From contig JAMPAT010000027.1 in assembly GCA_023667095.1 (NCBI GenBank), forward strand, positions 1 to 50,502: a stretch of DNA of 50,502 bases. The letters run 5' to 3'. The translations under genes were made by a program, and so were the position numbers. The DNA is from Bacteroidales bacterium. GTDB lineage: Bacteria > Bacteroidota > Bacteroidia > Bacteroidales > UBA932. Each line of letters opens with the position of its first letter. Position 1 is the first letter of the stretch. Under the pieces are notes generated by a model. That model was given only the letters and a program-made list of their open reading frames with translations, ran no database searches and was not told where the DNA came from. Positions 9,047-17,558 of this stretch are shown piece by piece.

Positions 9047-9955
9047 CTACATCCTGAGACGCAGGCCGGAGAGGATTGTGTCGAGGCGGAAACTGAATAA
9101 CGCGCTCATTTCACCTGCCATACAGAAGCCGCAGCGGCTGCATATCCCAAGCTCCTGCCCCTTGCACAGGCCCATGCTGCCATCTGCATAGATGAAATCT
9201 GTAACCCAGCAGCGTGGTGTGAACTTATGGTCCTTTATCTTCTTCATATATTTCAGTCCTGAGATGCTGTTCATTATCGGATAACCCTCCTTCTTCATTT
9301 CAATGACCTTGTCTACAATCTGTGCCTGAAGCACAGGGTCAAGGGTAAGTTCCTCAGCTCCAGGGAAAGGAGTGTAGAAATTGACTGCAATCATCTCTAT
9401 TGCAGGATTCTCCTTCGCATACTTTATAGTATCCTCCACTGCGGTATAGTTCAAGGTGTTGACCACCATGTTCACGCTCAGGTGAGGATGGCCGCATTCC
9501 GCAATATTCTTCTCAAGCTTTGCAAAAGTTCCCTTTCCGCGGACTTCCTCATGGAATTTTCCATATCCGTCAAGGCTTACCCAGATGCTGTCTGCGTGGT
9601 TTCCGGCAAACGGGAGCTGGGCATTGGTCGTGATTGTCGCAGAGAAGAACCCGATCTCCCTGGCAAGGTCTATGAGGTCATTGATACGCTTGTCTCCGTC
9701 TCTCCATATTGTCACCTCCCCTCCCTCAAAATCCACGAACCGTGAGCCGAGCGAATAGGCATATTCCAGCTGCTCCCTGACCTTTTCGTAGGTGGAGACA
9801 TGCGGATTCACCTTATTATATACGCTGCAATGCCTGCATTCAAGGTTGCACAGGTCTGAAATGAAAAGCACAGTCTGCAGCGGAGCGCGCCTTCCAAGGA
9901 AACGGGCACGGAAAAACCACCATGCCAGGTATATCATCTGCCGTATCTTTTTCAT
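9047..9955 (-). CDS. Radical SAM enzyme with C-terminal cysteine cluster
   Basis: 302 residues. The radical SAM motif CxxxCxxC is CNLECRHC (Cys36, Cys40, Cys43), binding a 4Fe-4S cluster and S-adenosylmethionine. FEGGEVTIWRD is the GGE motif, and ITTNAQLP and WVSLDG follow in normal order. The C-terminus has five cysteines (249, 264, 272, 275, 278), including CSRCGFC, which probably bind an auxiliary iron-sulfur cluster as in SPASM-like or HpnH-like enzymes. Third gene of a cassette with a UbiA prenyltransferase (45 bp upstream) and a HAD phosphatase. The substrate is unknown; a lipid or isoprenoid-linked product is a guess from the neighbours. Confidence 0.8.
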   Translation of the reverse strand: MKKIRQMIYLAWWFFRARFLGRRAPLQTVLFISDLCNLECRHCSVYNKVNPHVSTYEKVREQLEYAYSLGSRFVDFEGGEVTIWRDGDKRINDLIDLAREIGFFSATITTNAQLPFAGNHADSIWVSLDGYGKFHEEVRGKGTFAKLEKNIAECGHPHLSVNMVVNTLNYTAVEDTIKYAKENPAIEMIAVNFYTPFPGAEELTLDPVLQAQIVDKVIEMKKEGYPIMNSISGLKYMKKIKDHKFTPRCWVTDFIYADGSMGLCKGQELGICSRCGFCMAGEMSALFSFRLDTILSGLRLRM

Positions 9956-10000
9956 ATTCTTACTTTAAAGTTTCTGTTAATTCCGCATATTCCGCCGGAT

Positions 10001-11053
10001 TCAATCAAGTATGGCCAGGACTATATTCACAATGGCTATGATAAGGCAGAAGAACGAGAGCAGGTTCCGCGCAAGCAGCCACCTCAGCATGAACCAGCCG
10101 ATTCCGGCCTCTTCGTACGCCCTGAAATTCCCCATCGGGCCCATCCATGGCCTGAGGCATATCTCCACCGGCCTCTGATACACAAAATCCGTAATTGAGC
10201 ATCCGAGATAGACAGCCATCGGCAGCAGCAGGAACACACAGCAATATGCTGGATGCAGGACACCTGCAAGCACACCTGCAGCTACCAGGATGAAAGGCAC
10301 AGCAATAAACATCCATGCAGCTGCAAGGATCGGCACAGGACGCTTAAGCAGGCGTGCGAATGTCATCTTGTCCATCTTCGAGTCCGGCACTGCATCCATG
10401 ATCGAATGCATATACAGGATATTTGTCACGAGCATGCCGACAGCAATGCTGACAAGCACAATGTCGGCACCGAACACTCCGCATGAGGCATATTTCACTC
10501 CAATCATAAGGAGCGGGCCGAACATCAGCCCGATTACAAGCTCACCGTATCCGTAGTAGCAGAAGCGGAAAGGGACCCCGGAATAGGAAATGCCGAGAAA
10601 TCCCCCTATAGCCAGAATTGCCAGCACGGGCCAGCCACGGAAGCAGGCAATGACCGCACCGCAGGCGATTGCCACAGCGAGGAACACAATAATTGCATTT
10701 CTCAGCTGCCCTACGGTAGCCTGTCCGGATGTAAGATATGGATATTTGGCAATCCTTGCACGCAGCCCTTCGGAAGCAAGTTCATTGCGTTTCTCACCGC
10801 TGCTTACCTTATAGTCAAAATAGTCATCGGCAAGGTTCATTCCCAGATGCGCACATGCCACCCCGAATACTGCGGCCAGTGACAGCCACCATGAGAATCC
10901 GGGAAGTGCAGCACTCATGGATACTGCCAATATCGCCGGAAGCACACTCTGCGGCAAGGCAATGGCCCTCGCATTGTCTATCCAGAATCCTATTGCATTG
11001 CGTTTCTTTTCCATCTGTGCCATTGATTTATATTCCTGAAGATATCTTTCCAA
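10001..11053 (-). CDS. UbiA-family prenyltransferase, integral membrane
   Basis: 350 residues with about nine hydrophobic segments. Two Asp-rich motifs characteristic of UbiA enzymes are present: NLADDYFD (Asn73, Asp76, Asp77, Asp80) and DAVPDSKMDK (Asp220, Asp224, Asp228), which bind Mg2+ and prenyl diphosphate. The family attaches a polyprenyl chain to an aromatic or polar acceptor; MenA (menaquinone) is a relative. Here the gene is not with men genes but between a HAD phosphatase and a radical SAM enzyme, so I do not assign menA. The start at 11053 could instead be an internal Met (residue 11 or 14). Confidence 0.8.
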   Translation of the reverse strand: MERYLQEYKSMAQMEKKRNAIGFWIDNARAIALPQSVLPAILAVSMSAALPGFSWWLSLAAVFGVACAHLGMNLADDYFDYKVSSGEKRNELASEGLRARIAKYPYLTSGQATVGQLRNAIIVFLAVAIACGAVIACFRGWPVLAILAIGGFLGISYSGVPFRFCYYGYGELVIGLMFGPLLMIGVKYASCGVFGADIVLVSIAVGMLVTNILYMHSIMDAVPDSKMDKMTFARLLKRPVPILAAAWMFIAVPFILVAAGVLAGVLHPAYCCVFLLLPMAVYLGCSITDFVYQRPVEICLRPWMGPMGNFRAYEEAGIGWFMLRWLLARNLLSFFCLIIAIVNIVLAILD

Positions 11054-11079
11054 TTGTGATTTTTATATTTGGGGAACAT

Positions 11080-12270
11080 CTACCTTGATTCGCTTGCCTT
11101 GACATATCCAGGAAGAGAAAGGTCCCGTCCCTGGAGAAGGTAACGCTGCGACTCATCATCTCCCTGCTCCAATGCAATGCGCCCGAGCTCTGCAATCCCT
11201 CCGCTTCGCTGGCAATTAATGATAAGTCCCACTTTCATGTCAGGGAATGCAGTCAGCATGTCATAGTCTCCGTTGCTGTCCCCGGCGACAAGCACAGGGC
11301 CTCTTCCGCAATGTGACGGAGCAATGAAACGTCTTATGCATTTCGTCTTCCCGCCAAGGAAAGTCTGGTCGTAATCCTTGTCGAAGCCGCCTCCCGGCAT
11401 ATCCCCGTCCGCAAGCCTTATACCGAACACATGTTCCGGATCAAGCCCAAGGCCGAATGCCGGGTCACATGCCATGGTTTCAACAATAGCTTCAAGGGAA
11501 GCAGAGCAGATATACACATCTATCCCGTTGTCTGCCAATGTCCTGTAAAGATTGACACTTTCCTTGGGAAGCGCAAGCCCTTTCATCACCGATGCAGACA
11601 CAATCCCGTCAGGACTGTTCCACTTCTCTGTCCAGATCTTTCCCCAAGCGAGCCAGTATGATGCAGATTCCCTTGTCAGGTCCTGTATCTGGCCATAAGT
11701 CATCCCGGAGAGAAGCGACGGCATCCAAAGGCACCATGTCCCGTAGTCATACGTATTCTCAATTCCTTCATTCAGCCCCCAAAGCTTTGCCCTGAAATCA
11801 AGATATTCCGGCATACTGTGGACATCCTCCATTGCGGCACCTCCGTCCATCCTGCCGCGTATGGCCCTGTAGTCATGGCAAAGGTCCTCCGCGAAGTCCC
11901 TTGCGCTGCAGGCAAATCCCGTCATGACGGTGTCAATGTCCTGAAGTCCTCCTGTAAACGCCCCGAATGCCTCATCCGGTGAGAATGCAAACTTCATGTT
12001 CTCCACCATATATATCATAAGGGTCATCGAGATGTCATTGATGACAGTGGTATTGTCGAAGTCAAAGACGGCATACGGCCTGCATTCCGGATCATATCCG
12101 TCAGAATATTTCCCGCATCTGGAAATCATCCCGTCAAGTCCGGCATATACCGATGGCTCCCAATTGTCCTTCGGAAGCCTGTGCGAGTTCTCCCCGCACG
12201 AGAGCATTGCCGGGATTGCAGTCAGCAGCAAAAACGCTGCAGGCCGTTTTACGATATCAAGCATTTTCAT
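11080..12270 (-). CDS. HAD-superfamily phosphatase, lipoprotein
   Basis: 396 residues from ATG 12270, preceded by AGGA at a suitable distance. The signal ends AMLSC (Cys25), so the enzyme is probably membrane-anchored outside the cytoplasm. HAD motif I is DFDNTT (Asp70 nucleophile, Asp72 acid/base) and motif IV is GDSNGDYDM near residue 350. The long insertion between them resembles phosphorylcholine/phosphoserine phosphatase-like HADs (DNTT variant). First gene of the HAD-UbiA-radical SAM unit, 26 bp before ubiA. Substrate unknown; a phosphate monoester in the periplasm or at the surface. Confidence 0.8.
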   Translation of the reverse strand: MKMLDIVKRPAAFLLLTAIPAMLSCGENSHRLPKDNWEPSVYAGLDGMISRCGKYSDGYDPECRPYAVFDFDNTTVINDISMTLMIYMVENMKFAFSPDEAFGAFTGGLQDIDTVMTGFACSARDFAEDLCHDYRAIRGRMDGGAAMEDVHSMPEYLDFRAKLWGLNEGIENTYDYGTWCLWMPSLLSGMTYGQIQDLTRESASYWLAWGKIWTEKWNSPDGIVSASVMKGLALPKESVNLYRTLADNGIDVYICSASLEAIVETMACDPAFGLGLDPEHVFGIRLADGDMPGGGFDKDYDQTFLGGKTKCIRRFIAPSHCGRGPVLVAGDSNGDYDMLTAFPDMKVGLIINCQRSGGIAELGRIALEQGDDESQRYLLQGRDLSLPGYVKASESR

Positions 12271-12291
12271 GTCATTCCTGTTTTCAGGCGG

Positions 12292-12321
12292 CAAAGATAC
12301 TACCAAAATTCATCCTTGCAA
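12292..12321 (-). promoter_or_regulatory. Promoter of the HAD-UbiA-radical SAM unit
   Basis: On the minus strand TTG (12321-12319), 19 nt, then TATCTTTG (12299-12292), a near-ideal Bacteroidota promoter about 22 nt before the HAD start codon. Confidence 0.7.
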
Positions 12322-12333
12322 AAGGGGAAGGCG

Positions 12334-12374
12334 AAAAAAGGCAGGCCAGGATCCGTCCTGCTCTGCCTTTTTTT
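12334..12374 (-). terminator. Terminator after the metalloprotease operon
   Basis: Stem AGGCAGAGCAGGA against TCCTGGCCTGCCT (6 bp, two mismatches, 5 bp; 4-nt loop) followed on the minus strand by six U. It has a run of seven T on the other side too, so it could work in both directions. It follows the stop at 12397 by about 22 nt and lies just ahead of the HAD promoter. Confidence 0.85.
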
Positions 12375-12396
12375 CTTGTTCCTTCATTATATATTA

Positions 12397-14910
12397 TCAA
12401 TCGATTTTCAAAGCCCGGTCTATCGCCATAATAAAATATTCATATTGGGCCTTCAACGTCTTGTCTGAAGTTGACTTAACGGCCCTGTCATATATTCCCC
12501 TTATCTCCAGAAGCCTGGTATAGACCTGATAATCATAGTTTTCTGGGATATGAAACGCCAGGGACGACATTGATGCAAAACCACTCCTGTCACCAGAAGC
12601 ATACTGCACAAAGTTGTCTGACCTGTCCGATGCAATACCTTTAGATGAAGCAGGTTCATTCACAGCATTGGATGCCTGAAGTGTATAGCCTAACAGGAAA
12701 TATTGCAACAGCACATTGTCATAAGCCGCTCCCTTCCCCTTTCTGACATTATCCAGTATATGGTCAAGGATATCATCGTAAGCGTCCATCATTGAATACG
12801 GAGCATCATACTTTGTCTGTGCAAAAGCAATATTCGGAAGACGTGCAAAAAGATTGTCAATAGCCATTGACTGGATATACTCTTCAAAGGAGCGGACAAA
12901 TATTATATCCCTGTAAGCATCTGTATTGTCCAGCCATGACATATTCCCAATCTCATCCAGAAGTAATTTCATGACATCCCTCTGTACAGAAGCCGGAACT
13001 GGAATATATGCAGGGATGCCATCACCGTCCTTGATTTCAGACAGATAGAATCCTCCAAGATTCTTCATCAAGTCAGCATATACATAAAATGAGTTCTCCA
13101 CAAAACGGACATTGAGCTGCATACGGAACTGATATTTAGGGTCCTTGCCTCCAAGCCACCCCGACATCCTGGAAATCACATGCCTTGCATTATCCAAACG
13201 TAACCTTGCTGACTTGACATTATCATCTCCAAGGTCATCTGTCTTGCACCTAGGATCCATATAATACCTTGGATCAGACATATTTGACGGTTTCCTCACA
13301 TAAAGGCAATAAGGATTATTGCGCGATGCTGTGACAAGACTGTCAAGGTAGGCTGTCTCATCTGCAGATGAGACAGCACCGGGAACGGTGCAATACAGCC
13401 ACTTGACCGCATACATGTCATAATCACCCAACTCAGTATGGACAAGCTTTACACCTATTTCCTTATCTCCCTCAACCGCGGCATAATTATATGGAAGTTC
13501 ATCCATAATGGACCCAGATAATCCAATTGTTGAAGTAAATGAAGGCGAGCGCAGAGAATCCACAGGTATGGAATACGATGCCGCAAGGTTACGGTCCAGC
13601 CCAAGACATTTCCCGATTTCCCTCGTTACATCAGCCTGAAGCCCCTCATAGACAACCGGGATATTATTGTCAGTACCACGTACAGAAGGATCAGCTGCTC
13701 CAATTTCAAAAAACATTTTGGTATGGATTGCCCTAAGTGCATCAAAAGGCACATATACTGTTGCGCAGAGAATCTCACCGCTTCTTGGATCAGTCCAGGT
13801 ATTGCTGCGGATTCTTGAATTCTGTGACGGTTCATACTTGATGCATGAATACCTTAAATCATTGGCATCGAAATCCGGGTCATCGGAAGGATAAGGCATA
13901 ACACTGATAAGGTCACCGCGTCCAATCTGTTCAAAAGCCCTGTTCCACTTTAGTACACCTGCTGTTATGGCCTCTCTCATCCTGCTGTCAAACAAGGTAT
14001 CCACATAGAATACCATTGAATGTTCCGGAGTTATCCTCCATCTGTCTGCACAATATACAGTCTTGCTTCCTTGTCCTCCGGTAAACATCTTCGCAGATGA
14101 AGAGATGACACCAAGTCTCGGGTCTGCAATTCTTGAAGGCATTACCTTTTCAGGAAGGAGCAGGACAGAACGTCTCAGAATCACTGTAAGATTTGTATTG
14201 TCATCTGCTGCTTTCATTCCAAATACAGACTGGTCCATGGAATATGTCTCATAGCCCAATATGGAAATATTATCTTTAAAACCCTGTACATCAAGCAATA
14301 TTGACAGATTGCTTTTCTGGGTCAGGCGTGTTGAGACAAGACCCTCAAATGAGTCTGCTCCATAGGGATCCACAGGATCAAGACGTTTGTCATAGCTGCT
14401 GAAATATTGTGTCGCATCAAACACATACGCAAGACTGTCAGGCGACAATGTCTTAATCGGGAAAGTTGCGATGATTGCCCCGATATGGCTTTTCTGCAAT
14501 GCTGATGACTGAATGTCATCCGCTTCATACCTATATGGCAGACGCTCTCTCAACAAGACAAGGGAATCGGTAGCATCAAAAGACACCGGAATTGCTTTGG
14601 GTGACATATATCCTACTACAGCATCACCGCCATTGCTGGTCTGGTCCACAGCTGAAGTGATAAGCATATCCCTTCCAATCATATCTTTTGGAAGTTCAAC
14701 TATCAGCTTGCCATCCTCTGACAAATGTATGGTGAAAAAACCTTTTGCTGTCTTGAATTTCTTGTCCTTGAAAAGTTTTTCGTATTCGCTCACGCTTTTT
14801 GCCTCAGTCTTCACATCCTTGCCCTTCCTGGACGGTTTCTTTCCTGAGACCGGCACTGCAGAGATCATTATCGAAAAGAAAACGATTGCTATAAATCTGA
14901 CTGTCTTCAT
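12397..14910 (-). CDS. Metalloprotease-like pseudoenzyme (DUF5117/DUF5118 family), zinc site lost
   Basis: 837 residues with signal peptide (MKTVRFIAIVFFSIMISAVP). It aligns along its length with the next gene upstream: shared landmarks are GFFTIHLSEDGK, DMLITSAV, RWRITPEHSMVFYVD, WTDPRSGEI, PVDSLRSPSFTS and MDPRCKTDDLGDD. The zinc-binding HExxHxxGxxH of the family is here REIGKCLGLDR (Arg430, Lys434, Arg440). All three histidines are replaced by basic residues, while the glutamate (431) is kept. It should not bind catalytic zinc. The frame is intact, so it is a maintained non-catalytic paralog rather than a decayed gene: perhaps a binding, regulatory or inhibitor-like partner. Eight bp after the active copy; last gene of the operon. 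Confidence 0.85.
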   Translation of the reverse strand: MKTVRFIAIVFFSIMISAVPVSGKKPSRKGKDVKTEAKSVSEYEKLFKDKKFKTAKGFFTIHLSEDGKLIVELPKDMIGRDMLITSAVDQTSNGGDAVVGYMSPKAIPVSFDATDSLVLLRERLPYRYEADDIQSSALQKSHIGAIIATFPIKTLSPDSLAYVFDATQYFSSYDKRLDPVDPYGADSFEGLVSTRLTQKSNLSILLDVQGFKDNISILGYETYSMDQSVFGMKAADDNTNLTVILRRSVLLLPEKVMPSRIADPRLGVISSSAKMFTGGQGSKTVYCADRWRITPEHSMVFYVDTLFDSRMREAITAGVLKWNRAFEQIGRGDLISVMPYPSDDPDFDANDLRYSCIKYEPSQNSRIRSNTWTDPRSGEILCATVYVPFDALRAIHTKMFFEIGAADPSVRGTDNNIPVVYEGLQADVTREIGKCLGLDRNLAASYSIPVDSLRSPSFTSTIGLSGSIMDELPYNYAAVEGDKEIGVKLVHTELGDYDMYAVKWLYCTVPGAVSSADETAYLDSLVTASRNNPYCLYVRKPSNMSDPRYYMDPRCKTDDLGDDNVKSARLRLDNARHVISRMSGWLGGKDPKYQFRMQLNVRFVENSFYVYADLMKNLGGFYLSEIKDGDGIPAYIPVPASVQRDVMKLLLDEIGNMSWLDNTDAYRDIIFVRSFEEYIQSMAIDNLFARLPNIAFAQTKYDAPYSMMDAYDDILDHILDNVRKGKGAAYDNVLLQYFLLGYTLQASNAVNEPASSKGIASDRSDNFVQYASGDRSGFASMSSLAFHIPENYDYQVYTRLLEIRGIYDRAVKSTSDKTLKAQYEYFIMAIDRALKID

Positions 14911-14918
14911 AAACGCAA

Positions 14919-17549
14919 TTATTTAAGGGTCTTCTGGATATTACGCAAAATCAGTTCATAGTGAGCCTTTGTGTCTCCGGTTGCCGAGTTCACTTTCTGC
15001 TCAATCAGCTTCTTCACTTTCATTGCATAGGTATAGTATTCAGCATCAAAGAGCGGCTGTGCAACAAACATAGTATATGGAGATGAATATCCCGCCACAG
15101 GAGAAGGACCGGAAGCATGGCCGGCACACCCGCTGCAAGAGCAGACATGTGAGCCCAAAGTTTCATATTCCTTAAGGAATTCCGGGACTGCAATAGCGAA
15201 ATTGCTGTTATCTGTCAATGAACGTGAATCATTTACCGCACCGGTTCCTGTATATTTGAATCCGGCAAGAGCAAATATAGTCTTCACATATTCGCGCTGG
15301 AACATCATATCCAGGTCTGTAAGCGTCTTACCTTTAACAGTTGGTGCCCAAACAAGATCATATACATCTTTCAGACATTCTGACACTGTATAGATTTCCT
15401 CATCATGGCGCATCATCTGCCTTGAGGCAATTTTCCATGGGCTCATTACAATTGCCTGCACCAAAGCAGCCTGGAATGTCTTTGAAGGAGTTCCCATTAT
15501 CTGGATATTCTTCATAAGTTCTTCATTGTCAAGCCACGTCAAATCCTTCACCTGCCTGCAAAGGAAGTCAAATGCATCTTTCTGTATGTCCCTCGGAACG
15601 CAGCTGTATGCATATTCAATAGGGTCCCCGTCATATTTTTCATACAGATAGAGACCTCCTATATTTGCATAGACATGCTGGATATATGTAAGATACTGAT
15701 ATATTATACCTGTATATATTTCTGTCCGGTACGAGAAATCCTTGTCATCCTTTATCCATGTATTGATGTTTGGAAGGATATACTTCAAATTGCTGATACC
15801 GTATTCCGAAGCCTTCACTGCATCATCACCGAGATCCTCATTCTGTGAACGCGGGTCCATGACTGCCATCTGCTGCTTGCCGTATCGGAGAATTGGATCT
15901 GCCTGAGCCTCTGTAAGCCATCCGGAAACAATTTCAGCCTCTTCCTGAAGATCTGCAGCATCAAAAACAGGTGTATAGGAATATTTTATGGTAAAATAGT
16001 CATACAGGCCAAATTTCGGAGGAGTAAGCTTTACGCCTTTCTGCATATCACCAGGCTGTGCCACGTAGTTAAAACGGGCATAGTCCATGATTGAATGAGT
16101 TGTACCATACTTTGAAGTAAACGACGGAGACCTTAGTGAATCAACCGGAACTGTTGCCGAAGCACTCATGTTGTGCATAAGTCCAAGGCAATGTCCGACC
16201 TCATGTGTAATGACATACCTCAGCGCATCGCTCAGCACATCCTGAGGAAGTACACCGCTACGTACTGATTCATCAGTCTGCGCTGTCTGGATGAAACGCC
16301 AGTTGTTGACCAGCTTGACAACATCATGGTAGACATATACGGAAGCATTGATAATCTCACCGCTACGGGGATCCACCCATGAAGGTCCCATTGCGTTCTC
16401 AATACCTATAGGAGCGTATCTTATGCACGAATATCTTATATTGTCAGGATCAAACTCAGGGTCATCAGCCGGATATTCCCTCGCTTCAATTGCATTTGTA
16501 AATCCGATTTTCTCAAACGGTTCCTTCCACTGGTTAACGGCCTCGAATATTGCCGGTTTCCAGTCCTCAGGGAACGCCGGATCTATATAGAACACTATTG
16601 GCTTGACCGGATCAACTTTATTTCCTGCACGATAGGCTGCTGTATCAGACGGTTCTATTCTCCATCTGTTTGCAAAATACACGATTTCCGACTGCTGTGC
16701 CTTTTCGCTGAAAAGGATTTTCCCGGTCGGGAATATACCGATTCGGCTGTCGACAGGCCTCGGTTTATAAGGCTTTTCATCCAACAGGATTATTGAACGT
16801 GTCATCAAGGCCGTAAAAGGCACGTTTTCAGCCAAATCCTTTCCCGCATAGCTGATTGAGTACTTATAGGAAAGATAGCTCTTCACTGAAACATTGCCCT
16901 CAAATGCCTTGACATCTCCAAGGAAGGACTTGTCACTCTGGTATTCCGGCATCCTCTTGGCCCTGCCCATATATGTATTCATGGAGTACTCATCAAAAGG
17001 ACGCATAGACTTCTGGTCACTGACAAAGAAATCTGTCATGTCGAATACAACTGCCGTACTGTCCTGATTATAATAGTCAATCTTGAAACTGGCAATTATT
17101 GAACCCGCACTGTTCTTGTCAAGTGCTTTCAGCAATTCGTCTCTTTTGGAATCTGTGATATAATCCTTTGAGACCTGCACAAGATTCATCTTGTTCCCCA
17201 CCTTGGAAAAAGTCACATGAAGAGGTACCATAGGTTTGGAACCGATCAAGGCATCTCCATTGTCTGAAATTTCACTTACCGTAGACCCGATCAGCATATC
17301 TCTACCCTGCAACGACAAAGGAAATTCAAAATACACTTTCCCCTTTTCCTTGTACAAAGTTATAAATCCCTTATGGGTCTCAGGATTTTTCTTTAGGAAT
17401 TTTTCATAATCACTTTCCTTTTTCACAGTATCCTGATTCTCGATCCTGGATTTCTTGCGTCTGGATGTCTTGGCCTGACTTTCCGCCGGAGACACACCGG
17501 CTATAATCAAAGCCGTAAGCAACAATGTAAGTACTTTTTTCATAAACAT
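14919..17549 (-). CDS. Zinc-dependent metalloprotease, DUF5117/DUF5118 family, active-site intact
   Basis: 876 residues with a signal peptide (start at 17549 or two codons later). DUF5118 and DUF5117-like regions occupy about 40-290, and the catalytic domain about 310-500. The zinc motif HEVGHCLGLMH gives ligands His449, His453, His459 and base Glu450, followed by a Met-turn SIMDY (486-490). A Cys/His cluster HVCSCSGCAGH at 801-811 is absent from the paralog. Secreted metzincin-like proteases of this family commonly sit with SusC, SusD, DUF4843 and PKD-like lipoproteins, as here, suggesting digestion of proteins at the surface or in the periplasm for uptake. Confidence 0.9.
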   Translation of the reverse strand: MFMKKVLTLLLTALIIAGVSPAESQAKTSRRKKSRIENQDTVKKESDYEKFLKKNPETHKGFITLYKEKGKVYFEFPLSLQGRDMLIGSTVSEISDNGDALIGSKPMVPLHVTFSKVGNKMNLVQVSKDYITDSKRDELLKALDKNSAGSIIASFKIDYYNQDSTAVVFDMTDFFVSDQKSMRPFDEYSMNTYMGRAKRMPEYQSDKSFLGDVKAFEGNVSVKSYLSYKYSISYAGKDLAENVPFTALMTRSIILLDEKPYKPRPVDSRIGIFPTGKILFSEKAQQSEIVYFANRWRIEPSDTAAYRAGNKVDPVKPIVFYIDPAFPEDWKPAIFEAVNQWKEPFEKIGFTNAIEAREYPADDPEFDPDNIRYSCIRYAPIGIENAMGPSWVDPRSGEIINASVYVYHDVVKLVNNWRFIQTAQTDESVRSGVLPQDVLSDALRYVITHEVGHCLGLMHNMSASATVPVDSLRSPSFTSKYGTTHSIMDYARFNYVAQPGDMQKGVKLTPPKFGLYDYFTIKYSYTPVFDAADLQEEAEIVSGWLTEAQADPILRYGKQQMAVMDPRSQNEDLGDDAVKASEYGISNLKYILPNINTWIKDDKDFSYRTEIYTGIIYQYLTYIQHVYANIGGLYLYEKYDGDPIEYAYSCVPRDIQKDAFDFLCRQVKDLTWLDNEELMKNIQIMGTPSKTFQAALVQAIVMSPWKIASRQMMRHDEEIYTVSECLKDVYDLVWAPTVKGKTLTDLDMMFQREYVKTIFALAGFKYTGTGAVNDSRSLTDNSNFAIAVPEFLKEYETLGSHVCSCSGCAGHASGPSPVAGYSSPYTMFVAQPLFDAEYYTYAMKVKKLIEQKVNSATGDTKAHYELILRNIQKTLK

Positions 17550-17558
17550 TTAATAGTG

